A stretch of 64,000 nucleotides of DNA. Origin: Streptomyces hiroshimensis. GTDB lineage: Bacteria; Actinomycetota; Actinomycetes; Streptomycetales; Streptomycetaceae. The position numbers and the translations under genes are program-made. Below the pieces are notes generated by a model. The model worked only from the letters and a program-made list of their open reading frames with translations. It ran no database searches and had not been told where the DNA came from. This document shows, piece by piece, positions 40,664 to 50,233 of the stretch; positions within the stretch are counted from its first letter, which is position 1, and the number at the start of each line of letters is the position of its first letter. The stretch spans positions 186,001 to 250,000 of the forward strand of contig NZ_BMUT01000012.1 in assembly GCF_014650335.1 (NCBI RefSeq). The letters are read 5' to 3'.

Positions 40664-41185
40664 ATGAGCGATCAGACACCGCCGCCGGCGCCGGCGGACG
40701 AGCTGCTGGACATCGTCGACGAGCAGGACCGCGTGGTGGGGCAGGCCGCGCGCGGCGAGTCGTACGCCCTGGGGCTGCGCCACCGCTGCGTGTTCGTCCT
40801 CGCCCGGGACGCCCGGGGGCGGATCTTCGTCCACCGGCGCACGCCCGGAAAGCTGGTCTTCCCCTCGCGCTACGACATGTTCGTGGGCGGGGTCGTGGGG
40901 GCGGGCGAGTCGTACGACGAGGCGGCGCTGCGGGAGGCCGAGGAGGAACTGGGCGTCTCGGGCCTGCCGGCCCCGGCCCCGCTGTTCCGGTTCCTGTACG
41001 AGGGGCCGGGGGGCTCGTGGTGGTCGGCGGTGTACGAGGTCCGGTGCGAGCTTCCGGTGAGGCCACAGGTGTCGGAAGTGGCCTGGCACGCGTTCCTCTC
41101 CGAGGAGGAGCTGGAAGGGCGCCTCGGGGAGTGGGAGTGGGTACCGGACGGCTTGGAGGCGTACCGGCGCTTGCGGGATCGCTGA
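40664..41185 (+). CDS. Nudix hydrolase
   Basis: 173-aa pyrophosphohydrolase. Complete Nudix box GVVGAGESYDEAALREAEEE plus LG (about residues 78-100; G-x5-E-x7-REUXEEXGU pattern). The N-terminal LLDIVDEQDRVVGQAARGE resembles isopentenyl-diphosphate isomerase-type and YfcD-like Nudix proteins, so the substrate may be a diphosphate other than a nucleotide. ATG 40664; the ribosome site sits in the last unit of the 17-bp repeat, which could alter expression if copy number changes. Upstream in-frame ATG 40622 lies inside the repeats. Confidence 0.9.
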   Translation: MSDQTPPPAPADELLDIVDEQDRVVGQAARGESYALGLRHRCVFVLARDARGRIFVHRRTPGKLVFPSRYDMFVGGVVGAGESYDEAALREAEEELGVSGLPAPAPLFRFLYEGPGGSWWSAVYEVRCELPVRPQVSEVAWHAFLSEEELEGRLGEWEWVPDGLEAYRRLRDR

Positions 41186-41218
41186 CGCGGGTCGCCTGGC
41201 GGCGGGGCCCGTCCCTGA

Positions 41219-41800
41219 CGTGGCCGGGACCACCCACCGCTCCGGCGGGGCGCCCCGCCCGCGGGGGTCGCTTGCCGCTGCGGCGGAGGCACGGTGCCCG
41301 GCAGTGCCGGTCGCCCCGAGCCGCCTCAGGAGCGGCACCGCCGGACCCGGACCACCGGCCGGGACGGCACCGCCGGACCCCGCCGCGGGGGTTGCTCGCC
41401 GCCGCGGCGGAAGCATGGCGCCCGGCAGGGCCAGACGCCCCGAGCCACGTCAGGAACGACACCGCCAGGCCCGGACCACCGGCCGGAGCGGCACCGACCC
41501 GCACCACCGGCCGGGACGGCACCGCCGGACCCCGCCGCGGGGGTTGCCCCCCGCCGCGGCGGGGGGCATGGTGCCCGGCAGTGCCGGACGCCCCGGGCCG
41601 CGTCAGGGGCGGCACCGCCAGGCCCGGACCACCGGCCGGTTCGGCACCGCCTAGCCCGGACCACCGGCCGGAGCGACACCGACCCGCACCACCGGCCGGG
41701 ACGGCACCGCCGGACTGCGCCGCGGGGGTTGCTCGCCGCTGCGGCGGAGGCATGGTGAGCCGCGTCAGGAGCTGTGCCGCCCGGCCCGGGCGGCGCCGTC
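41219..41800. repeat. Nested GC-rich tandem-repeat array
   Basis: Fills the 645-base gap between the Nudix and oxidoreductase genes. A conserved block (GCGGGGGTTGCTCGCCGC with following GGCGGAGGCATGG) recurs near 41261, 41385, 41536 and 41721. Between the blocks a shorter unit of about 26-27 bp (GGACCACCGGCCGGGACGGC) is present in growing numbers, giving spacings of about 124, 151 and 186. Open frames across it lack ribosome sites. No gene seen. Confidence 0.85.
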
Positions 41801-41830
41801 GGGTGCCTCTCCCTGGAGACGCCCCCGGGG

Positions 41831-42757
41831 CTAGTCCATCGTGACGATGATCTTGCCGCGGGTGTGGCCCGCCGCGCTCAGGCGCTGGGCGTCCGCCGTG
41901 CGTTCCAGGGGGAAGACTTCCGCCACCTCCACCGTGAGCGCGCCGCTCTCGGCCAGGTCCGACAGGGCCGTGAGGTCGGAGGCGTCGGGGCGGACGAAGA
42001 CGTAGCGGCCGCCGTGGCCGAGGACGGCCGGGTCCGCGATGGAGGCGAGCCGGCCGCCGTGGGCGAGCAGCGCGGGCGAGGCCGTGAGGGCCTCCCCGCC
42101 CGCGAGGTCGAGGACGGCGTCGACGCCGTGCGGCGCGAGCGCCCGGACCCGCTCGGCGAGCCCCTCGCCGTAGGTGACGGGCTCCGCGCCGAGCGAGCGC
42201 AGGTAGTCGTGGTTGCGCTCGCTGGCGGTGCCGATGACGCGCGCGCCGAAGTGCCGCGCGATCTGGACGGCCATGCCGCCGACGCCGCCGGACGCCGCGT
42301 GGATCAGCACGGTCTCGCCCTCCCACACCCGCAGCGCCTTGACCAGCGCCTGGTAGGCGGTGAGCCCGGCCAGCGGCAGGCCGGCGGCCTGCTCGAAGGT
42401 GAGGTTCTTGGGCTTGCGCGCAAGGGTCCGCACGGGTGCGGCGACGTATTCGGCGAAGGTGCCGCGGGAGAGGAAGTCCTCGCGGACGTAGCCGATGACC
42501 TCGTCGCCCTCGGCGAATTCGGGGGCGTCGGCGCCGGGCCGGACCACGACGCCGGCCATGTCCCAGCCGGGGATGACGGGGAAGACCGCGTCGAGGGCGG
42601 GCTCGAGGTAGCCGGCCTGGGCCTTCCAGTCGACGGGGTTGACCGCGGCGGCCTTGACCTTGACCAGGACGGAGTCGGGGCCGGTCTTGGGGTCGGGCAT
42701 CTCGCCGTACTCCAGGACCTCGGGCCCTCCGTAGCTGCGGTAGCTGATGGCCTTCAT
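41831..42757 (-). CDS. Zinc-independent NADP oxidoreductase (quinone reductase-like)
   Basis: 308-aa medium-chain dehydrogenase. N-terminal YRSYGGPEVLEYGEMPDP and substrate-domain AAAVNPVDWKAQAG are typical of quinone oxidoreductases. The Rossmann motif LIHAASGGVGGMAVQIAR binds NADPH. Catalytic-zinc ligands are absent. It follows the MFS gene on the same strand by 20 bases, so one operon. ATG with AGGAG. Probably detoxifies reactive carbonyls or quinones, with the exporter and MarR regulator alongside. Confidence 0.88.
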   Translation of the reverse strand: MKAISYRSYGGPEVLEYGEMPDPKTGPDSVLVKVKAAAVNPVDWKAQAGYLEPALDAVFPVIPGWDMAGVVVRPGADAPEFAEGDEVIGYVREDFLSRGTFAEYVAAPVRTLARKPKNLTFEQAAGLPLAGLTAYQALVKALRVWEGETVLIHAASGGVGGMAVQIARHFGARVIGTASERNHDYLRSLGAEPVTYGEGLAERVRALAPHGVDAVLDLAGGEALTASPALLAHGGRLASIADPAVLGHGGRYVFVRPDASDLTALSDLAESGALTVEVAEVFPLERTADAQRLSAAGHTRGKIIVTMD

Positions 42758-42777
42758 GGGTGGTGCTCCTAGCAGGG

Positions 42778-44271
42778 TCAGGCGGAGGCGGGTGCGGTCT
42801 CAGCGTCCGTCGCGGGGACGTGGCCCGCCACTTCGGTGCGCCGGGCGCGGATCGTGCGCAGGCCGAGCCCGGCGACGAGCGCGACCAGCATGAACGCCGT
42901 CCCGGCGATGACGAACGTCAGGGTGAACTGGCTCTCGGCGGGCAGCTTGGGCGCACCCGGCGGCAGGTGCTCAAGGCTCTTCGAGGCCAGCACCGTGGTG
43001 ATCATGGCGCTGCCGATGGCGCTGCCGGTCGAGCGGGAGATGGAGTTGATGCCGTTGGCGATGCCGGTCTGGTGGTGCGGGACGCTCGCGACGATCACGG
43101 CGGGCATGGCGGCGTACCCGAAGCTGATGGCGGCGCCGACGAACATCCCGGCGGCGATCACGGAGAGCGTGTGCTCGTGGTCGAGCGCGATCCACACGAA
43201 GCCGGCGGTGCCGATGAGGGAGGCGAGCAGCAGGACCAGGCGGGGGCCCTTGTGGCGCACGAGCTGGCCGCCGATGGGCGCGGCGAGCAGCGAGACGATG
43301 GTGCTGGGCAGCAGGTATTCGACGGAGGCGCGCAGCACGCTGGCCGAGAAGCCGTATCCGGCGATCTTCTCCGGCATCTGGACGAGGTAGGAGACGCCGA
43401 TGAAGAGGGCGAAGGAGCCGAAGCCGACGAGCAGGCCCGCGATGTTGGCGAAGAGCACGGGGCGGTGGGAGAACATCTTCATGTCGACCAGCGGCTCGCG
43501 CACCTTGCGCTCGACGAGGGTCCACGCCGCGGCCATCACGACGGCACCCGCGAAGCAGCCGATCGTACGGCCGGAGGACCAGCCCCACTCGTGACCCTGG
43601 GTGATGGGCAGCAGGAGCAGGACGAGGGTGGCGGCCAGGGTGAGTGCGCCGAGGACGTCGGTGCGGCCGCCGGTGGTCTCGCGGGTGGCGGGGACGAGGG
43701 TGACGACCGCGATCAGGGCGAGCGCGGCGAGGCCGGTGGCCAGCCAGAAGGCGCTGCGGTAGTCGGGGTTGTCACCGGAGGTGAGCAGGCCGGTGGCGAC
43801 GAGCGCGAGGCCGCTGCCGAAGGCGAGGGTGCCGCTGACCATGGCCATCGCGCCGGGCAGCTTGGCGGGGCGCACCTCCTCGCGCAGGACGGAGAGGGCG
43901 AGCGGGAAGATCGCGGTGGCGGCGCCCTGGAGCACCCGGCCGACGATCAGCCACAGCAGGGAGTGGGTGACGGCGGCGAGGACGGACCCGGCGACCATGA
44001 CGACCAGCACGCCGACCAGGGTCTTCTTCTTGCCGTGCTGATCGCCGAAGCGGCCGAGCAGCGGGGTGAAGACGGCGGCGGAGAGCAGGGTCGCGGTGGT
44101 GACCCAGCTGACGTTCGCGGAGGTGGTGTGCAGGTCGTTCTGGATGAGGCCGAGGATCGGCACGACCAGGGTCTGCATCATCGAGACGACCATGGCGGCG
44201 AGGCTCAGGGCGAAGACGATGACCGTCTCGTTGCGCTGCGTACCCCGCTCGGCGGGCGCTGGGGAGGACAT
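42778..44271 (-). CDS. MFS drug-efflux transporter (DHA2-like, 14 TM)
   Basis: 497-aa integral membrane antiporter with about 14 hydrophobic segments. Motif A-like GRFGDQHGKKKTLVGVLVVM after TM2, and motif C-like GTLAFGSGLALVATGLL. Likely exports toxic organic compounds by proton exchange. ATG 44271 chosen; GAAGGA lies 12 nt upstream, and ATG 44316 is an alternative. Divergent from a MarR gene with TCAAG/CTTGA repeats between, the usual layout of a MarR-controlled pump. Confidence 0.87.
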   Translation of the reverse strand: MSSPAPAERGTQRNETVIVFALSLAAMVVSMMQTLVVPILGLIQNDLHTTSANVSWVTTATLLSAAVFTPLLGRFGDQHGKKKTLVGVLVVMVAGSVLAAVTHSLLWLIVGRVLQGAATAIFPLALSVLREEVRPAKLPGAMAMVSGTLAFGSGLALVATGLLTSGDNPDYRSAFWLATGLAALALIAVVTLVPATRETTGGRTDVLGALTLAATLVLLLLPITQGHEWGWSSGRTIGCFAGAVVMAAAWTLVERKVREPLVDMKMFSHRPVLFANIAGLLVGFGSFALFIGVSYLVQMPEKIAGYGFSASVLRASVEYLLPSTIVSLLAAPIGGQLVRHKGPRLVLLLASLIGTAGFVWIALDHEHTLSVIAAGMFVGAAISFGYAAMPAVIVASVPHHQTGIANGINSISRSTGSAIGSAMITTVLASKSLEHLPPGAPKLPAESQFTLTFVIAGTAFMLVALVAGLGLRTIRARRTEVAGHVPATDAETAPASA

Positions 44272-44333
44272 GGGTGGGGGTGTTCCTTCGAGTGGCTCGG
44301 CGTTGCTTGGGGGCATTGCTTCAGGACATGGAT

Positions 44334-44350
44334 GCTTGAGGCAATCAAGC
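44334..44350. promoter_or_regulatory. Candidate MarR operator
   Basis: GCTTGA-GGCAA-TCAAGC inverted repeat in the MFS/MarR divergent promoter region. More TCAAG and CTTGAG half-sites occur at 44387-44391 and 44412-44417. Confidence 0.5.
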
Positions 44351-44431
44351 AACTGCTCCACCGTAGGCCGAGATATTTAAGGTAGTCAAGTTAATGATTT
44401 ACGTCATGAAGCTCTTGAGTACACTCGAACC

Positions 44432-44872
44432 ATGACCGGCACCGCATTCCCGCCCCCGACCAAGGCCCAGCTCCTGGAGCTCGTCGCCGCGCTCGGCACC
44501 GCCCAGTGGCAGGACTTCGCCGCCGCCGCGGCCCGGCACGGCCTCACCTCCGTCCAGGCCAAGCTCCTCGCCCAGCTCAAGGGGCCCGTCCCGATGCGCG
44601 GCCTCGCCACCCTGCTGGTGTGCGACGCCTCCAACGTCACCGGCATCGTGGACCGCCTGGAGGCCCGCGGCCTGGTGCGCCGCGAGCCCGACCCGGGCGA
44701 CCGGCGGGTGAAGAACGTCGTCGCCACCGACGAGGGCCGCGAGACCATCCGCCGGGTGCGCGCCGAGATGCAGGCCACCCACAGCGCGCTCGACACCCTC
44801 GACGAGGAGGAGCGCAACACCCTGTACGGGCTGCTGGAGCGGCTGCGCCCGGGCCTGGAGCACCGCGGCTGA
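44432..44872 (+). CDS. MarR-family regulator
   Basis: 146-aa winged-helix repressor. Recognition helix region PMRGLATLLVCDASNVTGIV, wing with RREPDPGDRRVKNVVAT (typical DxR of the MarR wing), flanked by dimerisation helices at both ends. It should repress the divergent MFS pump and its oxidoreductase, releasing them on ligand binding. No clear Shine-Dalgarno before ATG 44432. Confidence 0.9.
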   Translation: MTGTAFPPPTKAQLLELVAALGTAQWQDFAAAAARHGLTSVQAKLLAQLKGPVPMRGLATLLVCDASNVTGIVDRLEARGLVRREPDPGDRRVKNVVATDEGRETIRRVRAEMQATHSALDTLDEEERNTLYGLLERLRPGLEHRG

Positions 44873-44992
44873 CGAGCCCGGACGCCGGCGGCCGGCGCCC
44901 TCCGCACCCCTCCCGCACCCCTCCCCCGGCGCCCGTATTCTGACGGGCAGTCCGATCCGCGCACCCCGCGCGGAGCCAAGGGGAGGTCATCC

Positions 44993-45940
44993 ATGTCCAG
45001 CACGAGCCCGGTCGCGCCCGTCGGCGCCGCGGAGCCGGCCGAGCCCTACACCGTCGGCCTCGCCCCCGGGGTCACGGCGTTCGTCCAGCCCGACGGGGGC
45101 TGGTGCCTGAACAACGCGGGGATCGTGACCGGCGGCGGCCGGACGGCGCTGATCGACACCGCCGCGACCGAACGCCGCGCGCGGCTGCTGCGCGACGCCG
45201 TCACCGACGGCGGCGCGCCCCTGCCCTCGACCATCGTCAACACCCACCACCACGGCGACCACACCTACGGCAACTGCGTCTTCCCGGAGGCGACGGTCGT
45301 CGGCCACCGCGAGTGCCGCCGCGAGACCCTCGCCGCAGGCCTGCAGCTGCACGGCATCTGGCCGTGGGTCGAGTACGGCGACGTCCGGATCACCCCCGCC
45401 GAGGTCACCTACACCGACACCCTCTCGCTGCACGTGGGCGACACCGAGGTCGAGCTGATCCACCCGGGCCCCGCGCACACCACCGGCGACACCATCGCCT
45501 GGCTGCCGCAGCACCGCATCGTCTTCACCGGCGACCTCGTCTTCAACGGCGGCACCCCCTTCCTCCTGATGGGCTCCCTCGCGGGCTCGCTGCACTCCCT
45601 GGAGGTGCTGCGCGGCCTCGGCGCCGAGACCGTCGTGCCCGGCCACGGACCGGTCACCGACCCCGGCGCCTACGACGTCATCGAGCGCTACTTCCGCTGG
45701 CTGCAGGGGCTGGCCCGCACCGAGCACGCCGCCGGCCGCACCCCGCTGGAGGCCGCCCGCCGCGCCGACCTCGGCGAGTTCGCGCAGCTGCGCGAGAGCG
45801 AGCGCCTCGTGGCCAACCTGCACCGCGCCTACGCCGAACTGGAGGGCGACCGCCCCCTGGCCGCACCGCTCGACATGCCGGCCGTCATCGCCGACATGAC
45901 GACGATGAACGGCGGACGCCCGATGTCCTGCCACGCGTAG
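44993..45940 (+). CDS. Metallo-beta-lactamase-fold hydrolase
   Basis: 315 aa. Dizinc motif H-x-H-x-D-H in VNTHHHGDHTYGN, further ligands in HPGPAHTTGD, FTGDLVFNGG and VPGHGPVTD. Members hydrolyse thioesters, lactones or similar substrates; the actual one is unknown. ATG with GGGGAGG. The stop codon lies inside the first unit of a 17-bp tandem repeat, so the last residues (CHA) are repeat-encoded. Possibly co-transcribed with the APH and acyl-CoA dehydrogenase genes downstream. Confidence 0.87.
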   Translation: MSSTSPVAPVGAAEPAEPYTVGLAPGVTAFVQPDGGWCLNNAGIVTGGGRTALIDTAATERRARLLRDAVTDGGAPLPSTIVNTHHHGDHTYGNCVFPEATVVGHRECRRETLAAGLQLHGIWPWVEYGDVRITPAEVTYTDTLSLHVGDTEVELIHPGPAHTTGDTIAWLPQHRIVFTGDLVFNGGTPFLLMGSLAGSLHSLEVLRGLGAETVVPGHGPVTDPGAYDVIERYFRWLQGLARTEHAAGRTPLEAARRADLGEFAQLRESERLVANLHRAYAELEGDRPLAAPLDMPAVIADMTTMNGGRPMSCHA

Positions 45941-45998
45941 GGAGTTGCCACGCGCAGGGGGTTGCCACACGCAGGGGGTTGCCACGCGCAGGAAGTCC
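45931..45998 (+). repeat. 17-bp minisatellite at the end of the MBL gene
   Basis: Four consecutive 17-bp units, CCACGCGCAGGGGGTTG and variants, starting at 45931, 45948, 45965 and 45982. The first overlaps the MBL stop codon. Confidence 0.9.
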
Positions 45999-46021
45999 GC
46001 GCCCGGCGCACCCTGGACGCC

Positions 46022-46039
46022 ATACCGACTGGTCGGCAT
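46022..46039. promoter_or_regulatory. TetR-type operator upstream of APH/ACAD genes
   Basis: ATACCGACTGGTCGGCAT contains a CCGAC-TG-GTCGG palindrome. A related site, TACCGACTGGTTAGT, lies at 57627-57641 before the SDR-TetR genes. Confidence 0.55.
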
Positions 46040-46096
46040 GATGATCCGGGACAGTCGCCCGGCGGCGGGTTCCCACGACGCGTGGAGGAGCACTCG

Positions 46097-47128
46097 ATGA
46101 GCTCGACCGGCAGGAGCAACCCCCCGGGACTCGACCCGGAGCGGCTGCGCGCCCATCTGGAGCGGGAGCGGCCCGGGCTCATGAAGGGGCCGCTGGCGGC
46201 CGAGTTGATCGAAGGCGGCCGCTCCAACCTCACCTACTCCGTCACCGACGGCACCGGCCGCTGGGTGGTGCGGCGCCCGCCGCTCGGGCACGTGCTCGCC
46301 ACCGCCCACGACATGCGGCGCGAACACCGGGTCATCAGCGCCCTGCAGCGGACGGCGGTGCCGGTGCCGGAGACGGTGCTGATGTGCGAGGACGAGAGCG
46401 TCCTCGGATCGCCCTTCTACGTCATGGAGTTCGTGGAGGGCACGCCGTACCGCACGGCCGCGCAGCTCGCCGCGATCGGGCCCGGGCGCACCCGGCAGGT
46501 CGTGCTCGGCCTCGCCGACACGCTCGTCCGCCTGCACGCCGTCGACCCGGAGGCGGCCGGGCTCGCGGACTTCGGGCGCCCGGACGGCTTCCTGGAGCGG
46601 CAGTTGCGGCGCTGGGGCAAGCAGCTGGAGGCCTCCCGCAACCGCGAGCTGCCCGGCATCGACGCGCTGCACTCCGCCCTGGCCGGGGCCCTGCCCACTT
46701 CCCCCGCGGCCACCGTCGTGCACGGCGACTTCCGGCTCGACAACGTCCTCGTGGGCGCCGACGACGAAGTGAAGGCCGTCCTCGACTGGGAGATGTCCAC
46801 CCTCGGCGACCCGCTGACCGACCTGGGCCTGCTGGTGATGTACAGCGAGCAGGAGCCCGTCCCCGGCTCCCCCGTCAGCACCACGCGCGACGCACCCGGG
46901 CATCCCGACCCCGCCGAGATCGTCGAACGCTACGCGGCCGGCTCCGGCCGGGACGTCTCCGCGCTGCCCTGGTACACGGCCTTCGCCTACTTCAAGCTCG
47001 CCGTGATCCTGGAGGGCATCCACTACCGCTACACCCTCGGGCAGACCGTCGGCGCAGGCTTCGACCGCATCGGGCAGCTCGTCCCGCTCTTCATCGACAA
47101 CGGACTCACCACCCTGCGGAAGGGCTGA
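46097..47128 (+). CDS. APH-domain phosphotransferase paired with acyl-CoA dehydrogenase
   Basis: 343-aa kinase of the ACAD10/11-type APH subfamily. The Brenner motif VVHGDFRLDNVLV and the metal Asp in VLDWEMSTLGDP are intact. In eukaryotes this domain is fused to an acyl-CoA dehydrogenase and takes part in 4-hydroxyacid catabolism by phosphorylation. Here the dehydrogenase is a separate gene starting 5 bases after the stop, consistent with a shared pathway. ATG with GGAGGAG. A TetR-type operator precedes it. Confidence 0.85.
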   Translation: MSSTGRSNPPGLDPERLRAHLERERPGLMKGPLAAELIEGGRSNLTYSVTDGTGRWVVRRPPLGHVLATAHDMRREHRVISALQRTAVPVPETVLMCEDESVLGSPFYVMEFVEGTPYRTAAQLAAIGPGRTRQVVLGLADTLVRLHAVDPEAAGLADFGRPDGFLERQLRRWGKQLEASRNRELPGIDALHSALAGALPTSPAATVVHGDFRLDNVLVGADDEVKAVLDWEMSTLGDPLTDLGLLVMYSEQEPVPGSPVSTTRDAPGHPDPAEIVERYAAGSGRDVSALPWYTAFAYFKLAVILEGIHYRYTLGQTVGAGFDRIGQLVPLFIDNGLTTLRKG

Positions 47129-47133
47129 CGGGC

Positions 47134-48366
<1,233 letters not shown>

Positions 48367-48403
48367 CACGGAGGGCGGTTCCCCGCGTACCGGCCGCGCA
48401 GGC

Positions 48404-48438
48404 GGGCAGACATATATCCAGTGGGCAGACATATGTCT
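48404..48438. promoter_or_regulatory. Direct repeat and palindrome upstream of DUF2165 gene
   Basis: GGGCAGACATAT occurs at 48404-48415 and 48423-48434 (19-bp period). The second copy extends into the palindrome AGACATATGTCT (48427-48438). AT-rich against the local background; a likely operator. Confidence 0.5.
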
Positions 48439-48467
48439 ATACGCGCGGAGGAACCGGGGGGTATCGC

Positions 48468-49016
48468 ATGGCTGCCAGGTGGAAGGGCCCGAGGGACTCC
48501 GTGGGGCTGGGAGGGCTGCCGTTCGCGGCGGCCGCCCTGACCGCCACCGTGGCGCTCTACATGGCGCTGGTGGCCTTCGGCAACATCACCGACTTCGGTA
48601 CGAACCGGGAGTTCGTCCGCCACGTCCTGGCAATGGACACGACCTTCGAGGACGACGACCTGATGTGGCGGGCCGTCACGGACCGCACTCTGCAGGACAT
48701 CGCCTACGTCGCGATCATCATCTGGGAGACGCTGGCCGCCGTGGTGCTGGTGGCCGCGACGGTCCTGTGGACGCGCGGCCTCACGAGGCGGGGCGCCGGC
48801 TACCGGCGCGCGCGGCGGGTGAGCACGCTGGGGCTGGTGATGGTTCTGCTGCTGTTCGGGGCGGGCTTCATCGGCATCGGCGGCGAGTGGTTCGCCATGT
48901 GGCAGTCCCAGAAGTGGAACGGCCTGGAGGCCGCCGGGCGGAACTTCCTGCTGGCCGGCTTCGTCCTCGTGCTGATCCAGCTGCCCTCGCCGCAGTGGCA
49001 TTCTCCGGACGGCTGA
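48468..49016 (+). CDS. DUF2165-family membrane protein
   Basis: 182 aa with about four transmembrane helices: FAAAALTATVALYMALVAFG, IAYVAIIIWETLAAVVLVAA, STLGLVMVLLLFGAGFIGIG and AGRNFLLAGFVLVLIQLPSP. Residues typical of the family include NREFVRHVLAMDTTF and EWFAMWQSQKWNG. Function unknown; possibly a predicted small-molecule transporter. GGAGGAACC lies upstream of ATG 48468. A repeat/palindrome precedes it, so it seems to have its own promoter. Confidence 0.85.
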   Translation: MAARWKGPRDSVGLGGLPFAAAALTATVALYMALVAFGNITDFGTNREFVRHVLAMDTTFEDDDLMWRAVTDRTLQDIAYVAIIIWETLAAVVLVAATVLWTRGLTRRGAGYRRARRVSTLGLVMVLLLFGAGFIGIGGEWFAMWQSQKWNGLEAAGRNFLLAGFVLVLIQLPSPQWHSPDG

Positions 49017-49073
49017 GCGCAGCCGCCCGCCTACGCCTCCTCTGCGCTCCTCTACTCCGCCTCTACGCCCCCT

Positions 49074-50168
49074 CTACGCCTCCTCGGAGAACACCACCAG
49101 CGACCGCCCTCCCCGCCCCGCGAGCATCGCCTCGAAGGCGCCGGCGATGCCGTCCAGGCCGATCCGCGCCGTCACCAGGGCGGACAGATCGAAGCGGCCG
49201 GCGCGCACGTGCCCGGCGATGACGGGCAGGTCCTTCGCGGGATCGCTGTTGCCGTAGACGCAGCCCGAGAGCGTCCGCCCGAAGTAGAACAGCTCCAGCG
49301 CGGAGAACGTCACCTGCTGGTCCATGCCGCCGATGCCGACGACGGTGGTACGGCCGCCCTTGCGCGTCGACGACCAGGCCGTACGGATCGCATCGGCCCG
49401 CCCGGCGCACTCGATGGCGACGTCCGCGCCCTGGCCGCCGGTGAGCCCCCGGACGGCCTTGGCCGTCTCCGCGCTCGCGACGACGAACTCGGTGGCGCCG
49501 GCGGCCCGGGCCAGCTCCTCCTTCTCCGGGGAGACGTCCACGGCGACGATCGTGCCCGCTCCGGCGATCCGCGCGGACTGCAGGGTGGCCAGGCCGACCC
49601 CGCCCACGCCGTACACCGCGACCGACTCGCCCGCGCGCACCCGCGCGGAGTGGTGCACCGCGCCGTATCCGGTGAGCACCGCGCAACCCAGCAGGGCCGC
49701 CTCCACGGGCGGGATCCCCTCGGGGAGCGGGATGGCCGCGTCCGCCCGGACGACGGTCTCCTCGGCGAAGACGGCCGTGCCGAGGCCCGGGTAGAGCGCG
49801 CTGCCGTCGGCGGCGAGGCTCGCGTACGGGAGCGTGGCGGCGGCTGCGGAGCCCGCGCACAGCCAGGGCTCTCCGAGCCCGCAGAAGTGGCATCCGCCGC
49901 AGGAGGGGGCCCAGTTGAGGACGACCAGGTCGCCCGGCGCCACATGGGTCACCCCCTCGCCCACCGCGATGATGCGGCCCGCGCCCTCGTGACCGAGGAC
50001 GGCGGGCACGGGCTGGCGCAGCGTCCCGTTGGAGAGCGAGAGGTCGGAGTGGCAGACCCCGGCCGCGGCGAGGCGGATCCGCACCTGGCCGGGTCCGGGC
50101 GCGGGCAGGTCGATCTCGGCTAGCTGCAGCGGTGCACCCACGGCGGGCAGTACGGCGGCGCGGACCAT
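49074..50168 (-). CDS. Zinc-dependent alcohol dehydrogenase
   Basis: 364-aa medium-chain zinc dehydrogenase. Catalytic zinc ligands Cys in AGVCHSDLS and His in LGHEGAGR; structural zinc site CGGCHFCGLGEPWLC; NAD-binding GVGGVGLATLQSARIAGA. Oxidises an alcohol to the aldehyde. ATG with GAGGAA. It lies 65 bases downstream of the aldehyde dehydrogenase on the same strand, so the two probably act in sequence (alcohol to aldehyde to acid). Confidence 0.9.
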   Translation of the reverse strand: MVRAAVLPAVGAPLQLAEIDLPAPGPGQVRIRLAAAGVCHSDLSLSNGTLRQPVPAVLGHEGAGRIIAVGEGVTHVAPGDLVVLNWAPSCGGCHFCGLGEPWLCAGSAAAATLPYASLAADGSALYPGLGTAVFAEETVVRADAAIPLPEGIPPVEAALLGCAVLTGYGAVHHSARVRAGESVAVYGVGGVGLATLQSARIAGAGTIVAVDVSPEKEELARAAGATEFVVASAETAKAVRGLTGGQGADVAIECAGRADAIRTAWSSTRKGGRTTVVGIGGMDQQVTFSALELFYFGRTLSGCVYGNSDPAKDLPVIAGHVRAGRFDLSALVTARIGLDGIAGAFEAMLAGRGGRSLVVFSEEA

Positions 50169-50233
50169 GCCATTCCTCTTTCTGCGGCGCGAGAGGGTCG
50201 GGGTTGCGGAACCGGTCGGAATCAGAATCGGAA

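Noticed and set aside
41219..41800. CRISPR-like array suspected from the regular repeats.
   Set aside because: Units are tandem or nested with no unique spacers of uniform size and no cas genes.
44334..44350. SoxR box considered for GCTTGAGGCAATCAAGC.
   Set aside because: Arm order and spacing do not match CCTCAA...TTGAGG, and the adjacent MarR gene explains it better.
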